Notes under the pieces: model-generated
Seen by the model: the letters and a program-made list of their open reading frames with translations, nothing else
Databases searched by the model: none
What the model was told of the DNA's origin: nothing
Position numbers and translations under genes: made by a program
From: Streptomyces sp. A1277
Lineage (GTDB): Bacteria > Actinomycetota > Actinomycetes > Streptomycetales > Streptomycetaceae
Length of the DNA stretch: 64,000 nt
Reading direction: 5' to 3'
NCBI RefSeq assembly: GCF_004795015.1
Contig: NZ_SSBI01000010.1
Coordinates: 1 to 64,000 of the forward strand
Shown here: positions 1 through 7,902 of the stretch, in pieces
Layout: every line of letters begins with the position of its first letter
Position numbering within the stretch: the stretch's first letter is position 1

Positions 1-883
1 GCGCGGGCGGACTCGGCGGCCCCGCGTTCGGCACCGGCGGCGGGCCGGACACACCCGTCCCCGGAACCGGCGGACCGGGCACGGGCGGCGCCGGGTCGGC
101 CGGGCGCCGCGCGTCGAAGCTCGGGGCGATCGCCGTCCTCGGCAGCTGGCTGCCGCCCGACATCAGCGCCGTCGGGGCGTCCGCCGGCACCACCGGCGGC
201 GGCTCCTCCTCGTCGTCTGCGCCCGACAGCGGCGGCGCGAACACCGTCGCCGGCAGCGCCACCTCCGCGTCGTCCGTGCCCGCGTTCGTGTCGGTGCCCG
301 CCCACGGCGTGGCCCCCACCGGCGGCTGGAGCGACGACGCCGGAACGCCGTCCGACGCGGTCGGCTCGTACGCGACGGAACCGCCCTGCGACGGCGACGG
401 CGGGGCCGGGATCGGAGACGGGGCGGGGATCGGGGAGGGCGCGGGCGGCGGGGTGTCCTCCACACGGTCCGCGCGGTCCCCGGCCTCCGCACGCTCCGCG
501 CGCCGGTCCGGGATGCCCAGCTTGTCCGCCGCCTCCTGGAGCCACTCCGGCGGGCTCAACAGGAACGACGTCTGATTCAGATCCACCCGCTCCGGCGGCG
601 CCGGGGCGGCCGGAGCCGCCTCCTGCGCCCCGTACTCCTCCTCGTACCGCCGGATCACCTCGCCGACCGGCAGCCCCGGCCACAGCGTCGCCTCACCGCT
701 GTCCCGCGCGATCACCAGCCGCTGCCGGCCCCCGTCCGAGACCGGACCGTCCACCCGGTCCTCGGCCCACACCACGAAGCCCAGCTCGAACTCACGTACC
801 CGCACCTCGCGGTGCTGGTACGCCGGAACGTCACCGTTGACCCACTCGTCCGCGCGCTCCTGCGCCTGTGCAAAGGTCACCAT
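1..883 (-). CDS. Imm35/YrhB-like N-terminal protein with proline-rich tail (3' truncated by window)
   Basis: The gene starts at ATG 883 and runs out of the window, so only 294 codons are visible. Residues 1 to about 85 look like an Imm35/YrhB-type immunity fold: an N-terminal helix (FAQAQERADEWVN), a strand with WAED, then LVIARDSGEATLWPG and a closing helix. After that come about 200 residues rich in Pro, Ala and Ser with acidic stretches, a low-complexity linker rather than a domain. Streptomyces proteins of this kind often continue into another SUKH-type domain, but that part is not visible here. It lies 5 bp downstream of the HNH-SUKH gene on the same strand, so the two are probably co-transcribed. 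No signal peptide or membrane segment is seen. The immunity role is inferred from fold resemblance and neighbours. Confidence 0.55.
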   Translation of the reverse strand, partial: MVTFAQAQERADEWVNGDVPAYQHREVRVREFELGFVVWAEDRVDGPVSDGGRQRLVIARDSGEATLWPGLPVGEVIRRYEEEYGAQEAAPAAPAPPERVDLNQTSFLLSPPEWLQEAADKLGIPDRRAERAEAGDRADRVEDTPPPAPSPIPAPSPIPAPPSPSQGGSVAYEPTASDGVPASSLQPPVGATPWAGTDTNAGTDDAEVALPATVFAPPLSGADDEEEPPPVVPADAPTALMSGGSQLPRTAIAPSFDARRPADPAPPVPGPPVPGTGVSGPPPVPNAGPPSPPA

Positions 884-888
884 CGCGC

Positions 889-1866
889 TCAGCCCTCCAC
901 CGGGACGGCCTGCGCGAAGCCGCCGTCCACCATCAGGTTCGCCACCGTCTCCAGCTCCGGCGGATTACCCGCGAGACGCTGCAGGAAAGCGTCGAAGTCG
1001 TCGCCGCACGGCAGCAGCAGCCGCTCCACCCGCTCCTGCACCGTCCAGCCGTCCCGGTCCCGGGCGTCGTCGTACGCGCAGAACCACACCGAGCCGATGT
1101 TCTCGCCCCGCACCTTCACCGCGAGCAGACCGCCCTGGACGAACACGACGCCCAGGTAATCCTTCGTCAGGTGGTCGCGCAGGCACTTGTTGACGTACAC
1201 CAGATCGTTCACGGCGGCCTCCTCGCGCACCGTGAAGAACGGCTGGTCGATCAGGAGTCCCAGCTCCGCGTCGAGCGCCGCGCCCACCGGGGCCGAACCG
1301 CCGGCCGCCTTCAGGAACGAACGGTAGGCACCCGGCAGCCGGTAGCCGAGGTCCTCCTCGACGCCCAGGATCTGCTGCTCGCTGACCGCCACGGCCCCCT
1401 TGGGCAGCCGGAAGTGGGCGGGCCGCGTCTCCTGCAGCGGGCGCGTCCCCCGCTTGCCGTGGTCGACCTCCGTCGTCGCGAGACCGCCGTGGTGGCGCAG
1501 CAGCGCCTTCACCTCGACCGGGACCAGCTCCATCCGGCGGCCCCCCGGCACGTGGTGCCAGGTCCAGCCGTGCGGCGTCGCCACCGGCGGGATGGTGTCC
1601 CACAGTTCGTGGCCCGCCGCCGCCATCGCCGCGTTCGCCGACACGTAGTCCGTGAGCCGCAACTCGTCCACACCGAAACCCTGCGGGGGCTCCGCGATCT
1701 CCGCGGCGGCGCGCGCGTACGGCGCGAAGTCCGGACAGCCGTTCCCGTCCATACGCACCCCTCTGGGGTGGCGGGACGCCCGGACCGGGTCCGGGAAGTG
1801 CACGAGCTGCCCGGCATAGGCCGCGTTCGGTGGCGCGGCTTGCTGCCCGAGCCGACCTGTCGTCAT
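889..1866 (-). CDS. HNH (WHH-like) nuclease domain fused to a SUKH (SMI1/KNR4) domain
   Basis: A 325-residue protein. Residues about 35-145 resemble toxin-type HNH/Endo VII nucleases of the WHH class: an RMDGNGCPDF entry motif (38-47), GWTWHHVPGGRRMELVP (100-116, with His104-His105) and a later HHGG (125-128). Residues about 160-300 form a SUKH (SMI1/KNR4) domain: EEDLGYRLPGAYRSFLKAAGG (170-190), the DQPFFTV strand and a C-terminal WTVQERVERLLLPCGDDFDAFL. SUKH domains are normally immunity proteins against nuclease toxins, so having both halves in one chain is notable. The start at ATG 1866 is preceded by a GGGGG ribosome site; longer upstream reading has no support. No secretion signal is seen. 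It is divergent from the deaminase/SUKH-3 pair. Whether the nuclease is active or tamed is unknown. Confidence 0.75.
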   Translation of the reverse strand: MTTGRLGQQAAPPNAAYAGQLVHFPDPVRASRHPRGVRMDGNGCPDFAPYARAAAEIAEPPQGFGVDELRLTDYVSANAAMAAAGHELWDTIPPVATPHGWTWHHVPGGRRMELVPVEVKALLRHHGGLATTEVDHGKRGTRPLQETRPAHFRLPKGAVAVSEQQILGVEEDLGYRLPGAYRSFLKAAGGSAPVGAALDAELGLLIDQPFFTVREEAAVNDLVYVNKCLRDHLTKDYLGVVFVQGGLLAVKVRGENIGSVWFCAYDDARDRDGWTVQERVERLLLPCGDDFDAFLQRLAGNPPELETVANLMVDGGFAQAVPVEG

Positions 1867-2165
1867 GGCGGTTGCCCCCTGCTGCGTCTGGCTGATGAGG
1901 ACCGACCCAGGGGTGGTCCAGGCACAGCCTAAGCGGTGACACCCGAACGGGGACCGGCCCCGCCGCCGCCGGGCCCCATCCGTCACCAACCGTCACAACC
2001 GCGTGACGGACGAGCGACGAGCGGGCCACCGACGCGCGACACGCAGACACGTTTCACCGACCCAGCTTTCACAGGACCCGACACGTTTGGCAGGCTGTCA
2101 CCCGCATACACGGGGGCGTGCACAGAAAGCAGCGGCCGCTGCGGGCACGGGAGGGACACAGCACC

Positions 2166-2699
2166 ATGCACACCGCACACTCTGCACACACCGTCACGAC
2201 CGGGGACCCGCGACTCAGCTGGAGCAGCACCGAGACGGGCGCAGCGCCCCGCCTCGCCCAGCGCCGCGACGGCATCCTGCCGGCCGTGGCCGCCGCCCTG
2301 TCCGTACGCGGCGAGACGCTCACCTGCACCGCGGGCAAGGGCGACCAGCCGCCCGTCCTGCACCACCTCGTGCAGGACTTCCTCGACACGCTTCCCACCG
2401 ACCGGCGCGAACGGTTCACCGGCCGCTGCCCCGAGGCCATACTGCTCTCCCGGCACCTCACCGCCGCCGAGAGCGGACGCTCCAAGCGCGCCCAGCGCAA
2501 GCCCCTCACCAACGGCGAGGCGCGTCGCGCCCTCAAGCACGCCCGCCTCACCGCCCGCCGCATCCGCGAGGACGGCGACCCCCTGCACGGCAGCTACGCC
2601 GCCCCCTGCCGGTCCTGCGCCGTCATGCTCGCCCACTTCGGCGTCCGGCCCGTCGACCTCAACGCGACCGGCGCGGCCACCACCGCAGAGAAGAGCTGA
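2166..2699 (+). CDS. YwqJ-related putative nucleic-acid/nucleotide deaminase
   Basis: A stand-alone 177-residue protein of the YwqJ-like deaminase family. The zinc/catalytic signature is visible as Cys88-Pro-Glu90 (GRCPEAILL) and Pro147-Cys148-Arg-Ser-Cys151 (PCRSCAVML), the CxE plus PCxxC pattern of the cytidine-deaminase fold. The helix HHLVQDFLDTL at 66-76 precedes it. In many bacteria this domain is the C-terminal warhead of large polymorphic toxins; here there is no trafficking or repeat domain. The start at ATG 2166 follows GGGAGGGAC. The SUKH-3 gene begins 8 bp after the stop codon, which suggests co-translation of a toxin-like enzyme with its immunity partner. The target (RNA, DNA or nucleotide) cannot be read from sequence. 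Confidence 0.75.
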   Translation: MHTAHSAHTVTTGDPRLSWSSTETGAAPRLAQRRDGILPAVAAALSVRGETLTCTAGKGDQPPVLHHLVQDFLDTLPTDRRERFTGRCPEAILLSRHLTAAESGRSKRAQRKPLTNGEARRALKHARLTARRIREDGDPLHGSYAAPCRSCAVMLAHFGVRPVDLNATGAATTAEKS

Positions 2700-2707
2700 C
2701 CGCGCCC

Positions 2708-3241
2708 ATGCACGACCGCACCGACCTTCCCGCGCAGGCCGGGCCCGCGACCCGCGACCGCCAGTCCGCCACCCGCTTCCCGGTCGCCGTCGACGCCGCC
2801 CTGCGCGCCGCCGGCTGGCAGCCCGGCCGCTGGGTCATCCGCCAGGCCGAGGAGTGGGCCGACGCCCTGCGCTCGCACGCCTCGCCGGCCGGCCACCAGC
2901 ACGCCGTCTTCCCGGCCGCCGTCGAGGCGTGGGCCGAATTCGGCGGCCTGCACATCACCGCCACCGCCCCGGGCCGCCAGATCGCGCCCCCGGCCGTCCG
3001 CATCGACCCGCTGAGCGGACTCCACCTGGCCCGCACCCTCGGAGACCTCGGCCGCGCCCTGGACACCGAGGTCGCGCCGCTGGGCGAGGAGGGGGAGAAC
3101 CAGGCGGTCCTCGCGATCGACCTGACCGGCCGGGTCTACAGCATCGACCACACCGGCGACTGGTATCTCGGCCAGGACATCGACGCGGCCCTCGCCACCC
3201 TGGTCACCGGCATCCAGCCGGAACGCCTCGTCTCGGGCTGA
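2708..3241 (+). CDS. SUKH-3 domain immunity protein
   Basis: A 177-residue protein matching the SUKH-3 family: RFPVAVDAALRAAGWQPGRW near residue 25-45, HAVFPAAVEAWAEFGGL (about 64-80), then GRQIAPPAVRIDP and the C-terminal LAIDLTGRVYSIDHTGDWYLGQDIDAALATLV. These are the conserved blocks of the family. SUKH proteins bind and neutralise nuclease or deaminase toxins in the cytoplasm. Placement 8 bp behind the YwqJ-type deaminase makes that enzyme the likely partner. It ends next to a repeat-filled intergenic region and no later gene appears to share its transcript. Confidence 0.8.
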   Translation: MHDRTDLPAQAGPATRDRQSATRFPVAVDAALRAAGWQPGRWVIRQAEEWADALRSHASPAGHQHAVFPAAVEAWAEFGGLHITATAPGRQIAPPAVRIDPLSGLHLARTLGDLGRALDTEVAPLGEEGENQAVLAIDLTGRVYSIDHTGDWYLGQDIDAALATLVTGIQPERLVSG

Positions 3242-3296
3242 GGGGGCGCCGGAGGCGCCGGGTCTTCCGGTGACCGGTGACCGGCTCACGCCGGGT

Positions 3297-3494
3297 GCCC
3301 GGTCACCACCGCGAGGGTTGCGTCCTCAAACGCCGGACGGGCTGGACACACCCGGGCCCACGGCAACCTTGCCCGGACGCCACCGCCACGCTTCCGTCCT
3401 CAAACGCCGGACGGGCCGGACACACCCGGGCCCACGGCAACCTTGCCCGGTCACCACCGCCACGCTTCCGTCCTCAAACGCCGGACGGGCTGGA
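3297..3494. repeat. 74-bp tandem repeat array, about 2.5 copies
   Basis: Copies beginning CGTCCTCAAACGCCGGACGG start at 3321, 3395 and 3469, exactly 74 bp apart. The first two are nearly identical over the full 74 bp, the third is cut after 26 bp at the 3' end of the sensor kinase gene, and positions 3297-3320 match the tail of the unit. The TCCTCAAACGCCGGACGGGC word is one I know as a very frequent interspersed word in Streptomyces genomes, usually in 3' intergenic spaces. The array sits between two convergent genes. Confidence 0.85.
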
Positions 3495-3505
3495 AATGCC
3501 CCGCC

Positions 3506-4816
3506 TCACGGGCCGGAAGCGCCCCCGCCGTCCGGCAGCACCGCCGACACCCGGAAGCCGCCCGCGTCCGTCGGCCCCGACACGAAGACGCCGCCCAGGC
3601 CGAGCACCCGCTCGCGCATCCCCACCAGGCCGTTGCCGCCGCTGGGCAGCCCCGCGTCCGCCGTCGCCGCGTCCGACGGGCCGTTCTCCACCTGCATGGC
3701 GACCTCGGCGCCCCGGTGCGCCAGCCGCACCCACGTCTTGGCGCCCGCCGCGTGCTTGTGCACGTTCGTCAGGGCCTCCTGCACCACGCGGTACGCGGTC
3801 TGCTCGACCTCGGGCGCGTACGCCCGGGTGGAGCCCTCCACCGACAGCTCCACCGTCATGCCCGCGGCCCGCGACTGACCGACCAGCGCCTCGACCTCGT
3901 CCAGCCGCGGCCCGTCCTCCGCCGCGGCCGGCGCGCCCCGGCCCACCGAGGCCAGCGGCACCTGGGCGACCCGGGCCGTCATCGGCTCGCCCGCCCGCAG
4001 CACGCCCAGCATCTCGCGCAGCTCCGTCAGCGCCTGGCGCCCCATGTCCCCGACCAGGGCGGCGTTGCGGACCGCCTTCGCCGGGTCCTTCGGCGCCACC
4101 GCCTGGAGGGCCGCCGCGTGCACCACCATCAGGCTCACCCGGTGGGCCACCACGTCGTGCATCTCGCGGGCGATCCGGGTCCGCTCCTCCGTACGCGCCC
4201 ACTCGGCCCGCTCCTCGGCCCGCTCGGCGAGCAGCGACAGCTCCCGCTCCAGCGAGTCCGCCCGCTCCCGCAGGCTCTCCATCAGCCGCCGCCGCGCCCC
4301 TATGTAGAGGCCGAACAGCACCGGCGGCGCGGCCAGCCCGACGGCCATGAAGAGGGACAGCATGGGGACGTACCAGTCGCCGGGCCCGAAGTCGGCGTTC
4401 TCGTCGACGCCCTGCCGCAGCCGTACGTACGTCACGATGAACGTCCCCACCAGGGACATGCTCATCAGCACCGCGGTGATCCGCCGGGGCACCTCGGAGG
4501 CGGCCAGCGTGTACAGGCCGATCAGCCCCATCAGGAAGCCCATCTCGGCCGGCGTCGTCGCGATCGACACCAGCACCACCGCGATCGGCCACCGCCGGCG
4601 CACCAGCAGCACGGCCCCCGCGATGAGCCCGAACACCACCCCGAAGGCCACCGGCAGCCCGGTGTCCCCCGCGAAGTCCACCCCTTCCAGCCCGCATTCC
4701 AGCGCCGAGACCAGCGCGAGCCCCACGTCCAGCGCGACGCTCCGTCGCCGTTCCCACCACCAGTAGCCGCGGGTGGTCGGTCCCGCCGCTTCCCGGTCTT
4801 CCCCCGTTGCGGTCAT
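3506..4816 (-). CDS. NarL-family sensor histidine kinase (HisKA_3)
   Basis: A 436-residue orphan sensor kinase. Residues about 25-175 hold five to six hydrophobic segments with short loops, so sensing is probably within the membrane. A coiled linker (RERADSLERELSLLAERAEERAEW, 183-206) leads to the phosphoacceptor helix ARTEERTRIAREMHDVVAHRVSLM with His220. The ATPase part has the N box YRVVQEALTNVHKHA and a G box GNGLVGMRERV. No response regulator gene is adjacent. A TACGCT -10 element lies 7 nt upstream of the ATG with no ribosome site between, so the mRNA is probably leaderless. The 3' end abuts the 74-bp repeats. Signal unknown. Confidence 0.9.
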   Translation of the reverse strand: MTATGEDREAAGPTTRGYWWWERRRSVALDVGLALVSALECGLEGVDFAGDTGLPVAFGVVFGLIAGAVLLVRRRWPIAVVLVSIATTPAEMGFLMGLIGLYTLAASEVPRRITAVLMSMSLVGTFIVTYVRLRQGVDENADFGPGDWYVPMLSLFMAVGLAAPPVLFGLYIGARRRLMESLRERADSLERELSLLAERAEERAEWARTEERTRIAREMHDVVAHRVSLMVVHAAALQAVAPKDPAKAVRNAALVGDMGRQALTELREMLGVLRAGEPMTARVAQVPLASVGRGAPAAAEDGPRLDEVEALVGQSRAAGMTVELSVEGSTRAYAPEVEQTAYRVVQEALTNVHKHAAGAKTWVRLAHRGAEVAMQVENGPSDAATADAGLPSGGNGLVGMRERVLGLGGVFVSGPTDAGGFRVSAVLPDGGGASGP

Positions 4817-4823
4817 GGCATCC

Positions 4824-4829
4824 AGCGTA
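4824..4829 (-). promoter_or_regulatory. -10 element of leaderless sensor kinase gene
   Basis: TACGCT read on the minus strand, 7 nt before the ATG at 4816. This spacing puts the transcription start at or next to the start codon, and no Shine-Dalgarno sequence is present. Confidence 0.5.
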
Positions 4830-4985
4830 CGGGCGGCCGCATCTCATTTTCGGGGGACCTGCGCAGCACGTCGTACGTTCGACCGGGGGCAACCGCATCC
4901 TCGTCGCGTACAAGGGGCTTGGTACGGCATAGTGTTGGGTGCCGATCCGGCGAGCCGGACCAATGTCCGTTTCAGTCGGAGTTGT

Positions 4986-5057
4986 TCCCCCGTGGTGTAA
5001 TTGGCAGCACTGTGGCTTTTGGTGCCATCTGTCCGGGTTCGAGTCCTGGCGGGGGAG
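4986..5057 (+). tRNA. tRNA-Gln (anticodon TTG)
   Basis: A 72-nt cloverleaf: acceptor stem TCCCCCG pairs with CGGGGGA, discriminator G5057; D arm with GGTGTAATTGGCAGCAC; anticodon stem GTGGC/GCCAT around loop TTTTGGT, giving anticodon TTG (reads CAA/CAG); T arm CCGGGTTCGAGTCCTGG. No CCA is encoded. A strong hairpin follows 10 nt downstream. A tRNA-Gln in front of glmU is the usual Streptomyces arrangement as I recall it. Confidence 0.95.
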
Positions 5058-5066
5058 CTCAGTCAC

Positions 5067-5097
5067 GCGGGCCCCGACCCAACCGGTCGGGGCCCGC
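5067..5097 (+). terminator. Hairpin terminator after tRNA-Gln
   Basis: A 13-bp perfect stem GCGGGCCCCGACC / GGTCGGGGCCCGC with a 5-nt loop CAACC. No T run follows, which is usual for actinobacterial terminators. It separates the tRNA from glmU. Confidence 0.75.
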
Positions 5098-5166
5098 GCC
5101 CATGTCCGGCTCATACGCCCCCGGTATCCTGCGGATGTCCACCACCCGAAGCCGAAGGGCCTATCC

Positions 5167-6615
5167 GTGAGCTCCGTACGCCCGGCAGCCGTCGTCGTCC
5201 TCGCAGCGGGTGAGGGCACCCGCATGAAGTCGAAGACCCCCAAGGTTCTGCACGAGATCTCCGGGCGCTCGCTCGTCGGTCATGTCGTCGCCGCCTCCCG
5301 CGAACTGGACCCGCTCCACCTCGTCGTGGTCGTGGGCCACGCCAGCGAGCAGGTCACCGCGCACCTCACCGCCGCGGACGCCCAGGTGCGCACCGCCCAC
5401 CAGGCCGAGCAGAAGGGCACCGGCAACGCGGTGCGGGTCGGGCTCGACGAGCTGGGCGGGACCGTCGAGGGCACCGTGATCGTCGTGTGCGGGGACACCC
5501 CGCTGCTCTCCGGCGGGACGCTGGCCGCACTCGCCGCGACGCACACCGCCGACGGCAACGCCGTCACCGTGCTCAGCGCCGAGGTCCCCGACGCCACCGG
5601 GTACGGGCGGATCGTGCGCGACCCGGCGAGCGGTGCGGTGACCGAGATCGTGGAGCACAAGGACGCGAGCGACGGGCAGCGGGCGATCCGGGAGATCAAC
5701 TCCGGGGTGTTCGCGTTCGACGGGAAGCTCCTCGCGGACGCGCTCGGCCAGGTGCGGACGGACAACAGCCAGGGCGAGGAGTACCTCACCGACGTGCTGT
5801 CGATCCTGCGCGAGGCCGGGCACCGGGTCGGCGCGTCGGTGGCGGGCGACCACCGGGAGATCCTGGGCATCAACAACCGGGTGCAGCTCGCGGAGGCCCG
5901 CCGGCTGCTGAACCAGCGCCTGCTGGAGCGGGCGATGACCGCCGGGGTGACCGTGATCGACCCGGCGTCCACGCTGATCGACGTGACGGTGACGTACGAG
6001 CGGGACGCCGTCGTGCACCCGGGGACACAGCTCCTGGGGAGCACGCACCTCGCGGAGGACGCCGAGGTGGGCCCGAACTCGCGCCTCACGGACACCGTGG
6101 TGCACGCGGGCGCGCGGGTGGACAACACGGTCGCGGACGGGGCCGAGGTGGGCCCGGGCGCGCTGGTGGGTCCGTACGCCTATCTGCGGCCGGGCACGAA
6201 GCTCGGGCCGAAGGCCAAGGCCGGTACGTACGTGGAGATGAAGAACGCCACGATCGGGGAGGGGACGAAGGTCCCGCACCTGTCGTACGTGGGGGACGCG
6301 ACCATCGGCGACCACACCAACATCGGTGCGGCGAGCGTCTTCGTGAACTACGACGGGGTGGCCAAGCACCACACCACGATCGGCTCCCACTGCCGCACCG
6401 GGTCGGACAATATGTTTGTGGCGCCCGTCACGGTCGGGGACGGCGTGTACACCGCCGCAGGCTCGGTCATCACCAAGGACGTGCCGTCCGGTTCGCTGGC
6501 CGTGGCCCGGGGCCAGCAAAGGAATATCGAGGGCTGGGTGGCGCGCAAGCGTCCGGGAAGCGCCGCCGCACAGGCGGCTCAGGCGGCGGCGGAGGACTCG
6601 GCCGGCGAAAGCTGA
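5167..6615 (+). CDS. glmU: Bifunctional UDP-GlcNAc pyrophosphorylase / glucosamine-1-phosphate acetyltransferase
   Basis: Makes UDP-GlcNAc for peptidoglycan: acetylates glucosamine-1-P, then transfers UMP. The N-terminal nucleotidyltransferase signature LAAGEGTRMKSKTPKVLH is at residues 12-29, with GDTPLL and EYLTDV further on. The C-terminal half is a left-handed beta helix with hexapeptide repeats and the acetyl-CoA part (GPYAYLRPGTKLG, GTYVEMKNATIGEGTK, NYDGVAKHHT). Start GTG 5167 gives 482 residues, the normal length; the longer upstream reading would run through the tRNA and is rejected. The AAGGG element in front of it is weak. prs follows 120 bp later on the same strand. Confidence 0.97.
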   Translation: MSSVRPAAVVVLAAGEGTRMKSKTPKVLHEISGRSLVGHVVAASRELDPLHLVVVVGHASEQVTAHLTAADAQVRTAHQAEQKGTGNAVRVGLDELGGTVEGTVIVVCGDTPLLSGGTLAALAATHTADGNAVTVLSAEVPDATGYGRIVRDPASGAVTEIVEHKDASDGQRAIREINSGVFAFDGKLLADALGQVRTDNSQGEEYLTDVLSILREAGHRVGASVAGDHREILGINNRVQLAEARRLLNQRLLERAMTAGVTVIDPASTLIDVTVTYERDAVVHPGTQLLGSTHLAEDAEVGPNSRLTDTVVHAGARVDNTVADGAEVGPGALVGPYAYLRPGTKLGPKAKAGTYVEMKNATIGEGTKVPHLSYVGDATIGDHTNIGAASVFVNYDGVAKHHTTIGSHCRTGSDNMFVAPVTVGDGVYTAAGSVITKDVPSGSLAVARGQQRNIEGWVARKRPGSAAAQAAQAAAEDSAGES

Positions 6616-6735
6616 CCGGAAACAGGTGCGCCGCGCACCGCGTACCGTGATAGATGCTCACCCCATTTCGGCTGGCTCGTTGCACATCGGGACATCTGCG
6701 TGCAGCGCCAGGAACACGTCTGAGGAGACTGTGCT

Positions 6736-7710
6736 GTGACCGGGATCAAGACGACCGGCGAGAAGAAACTGATGCTCTTCTCCGGCCGCGCCCACCCCGA
6801 GCTGGCCGAGGAGGTCGCGCACCAGCTGGGTGTGGGCCTCGTGCCGACGAAGGCTTTCGATTTCGCCAACGGTGAGATCTACGTCCGCTTCCAGGAGTCG
6901 GCACGTGGCGCGGACTGCTTCCTGATACAGAGCCACACGGCTCCGATCAACAAGTGGATCATGGAGCAGCTGATCATGCTGGACGCGCTGAAGCGCGCTT
7001 CGGCCCGTTCGATCACGGTGATCGTGCCGTTCTACGGCTACGCCCGCCAGGACAAGAAGCACCGCGGCCGCGAGCCGATCTCGGCCCGTCTGATCGCGGA
7101 CCTGATGAAGACGGCGGGTGCCGACCGCATCCTCACCGTCGACCTGCACACCGACCAGATCCAGGGCTTCTTCGACGGCCCGGTCGACCACCTGTTCGCG
7201 CTGCCGATCCTGGCGGACTACGTGGGCGCGAAGGTGGACCGTTCCAAGCTGACGATCGTCTCGCCGGACGCCGGCCGGGTACGGGTCGCCGACCGCTGGT
7301 GCGACCGGCTGGACGCCCCGCTGGCGATCGTGCACAAGCGCCGGGACAAGGACGTCGCCAACCAGGTGACCGTCCACGAGGTCGTCGGCAATGTGAAGGG
7401 CCGGGTCTGCGTCCTGGTCGACGACATGATCGACACCGGCGGCACGATCTGCGCCGCCGCCGACGCCCTGTTCGCGCACGGCGCCGAGGACGTCATAGTG
7501 ACGGCGACGCACGGTGTCCTCTCGGGTCCCGCCGCCGACCGGCTGAAGAACTCGAAGGTCAGCGAGTTCGTGTTCACCGACACCCTGCCGACGCCGGGTG
7601 AGCTGGAGCTCGACAAGATCAAGGTGCTGTCGATCGCGCCGACCATCGCGCGCGCGGTGCGCGAGGTCTTCGAGGACGGCTCGGTCACGAGCCTGTTCGA
7701 GGAGCAGTAG
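6736..7710 (+). CDS. prs: Ribose-phosphate pyrophosphokinase
   Basis: Converts ribose-5-P and ATP into PRPP for nucleotides, His and Trp. The 324-residue chain shows the class I PRPP synthase blocks: LMLFSGRAHPELAEEVA at the start, FANGEIYVRFQESARG, the pyrophosphate loop YGYARQDKKHRGREPIS, catalytic VDLHTDQIQGFFD and the PRPP-binding CVLVDDMIDTGGTI. Start GTG 6736 follows GAGGAGA. It lies between glmU and rplY in the conserved actinobacterial order. Confidence 0.97.
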   Translation: MTGIKTTGEKKLMLFSGRAHPELAEEVAHQLGVGLVPTKAFDFANGEIYVRFQESARGADCFLIQSHTAPINKWIMEQLIMLDALKRASARSITVIVPFYGYARQDKKHRGREPISARLIADLMKTAGADRILTVDLHTDQIQGFFDGPVDHLFALPILADYVGAKVDRSKLTIVSPDAGRVRVADRWCDRLDAPLAIVHKRRDKDVANQVTVHEVVGNVKGRVCVLVDDMIDTGGTICAAADALFAHGAEDVIVTATHGVLSGPAADRLKNSKVSEFVFTDTLPTPGELELDKIKVLSIAPTIARAVREVFEDGSVTSLFEEQ

Positions 7711-7742
7711 GAAGCGGGCGACGGCGTCGCCACTGATCCACT

Positions 7743-7772
7743 TTGGGGTGCGGCCTCCCCGCCGGGTAGACT
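7743..7772 (+). promoter_or_regulatory. Candidate promoter for rplY
   Basis: TTGGGG at 7743-7748 and TAGACT at 7767-7772 are 18 bp apart. The predicted start near 7780 leaves a leader of about 120 nt before the rplY ATG. Confidence 0.4.
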
Positions 7773-7795
7773 CAACGAGTTGCTCGGCGAGGGAG

Positions 7796-7815
7796 GCCGT
7801 ACTCATAGGTACGGC
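7796..7815 (+). other. Hairpin in rplY leader
   Basis: GCCGTAC and GTACGGC form a perfect 7-bp stem around a 6-nt loop inside the presumed 5' leader of the L25 gene. It might be a regulatory structure for the ribosomal protein or simply leader folding; no known leader family was recognised. Confidence 0.3.
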
Positions 7816-7902
7816 GGTCCGTTATCGGCGCGCTCTTCGTAGCAGGTCTGTCGTGGGCCGGGTGACCATCCGCAGTTCCGTCACCTTACGAGGAGTGCCG
7901 TC

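Noticed and set aside
3297..3494. CRISPR array
   Set aside because: The repeat unit is 74 bp of tandem identity without unique spacers, and there are no cas genes.
3443..5170. Plus-strand open frame of about 575 codons opposite the sensor kinase
   Set aside because: Arg/Pro/His-rich shadow that runs through the tRNA gene and glmU upstream region; the kinase on the other strand has all motifs.
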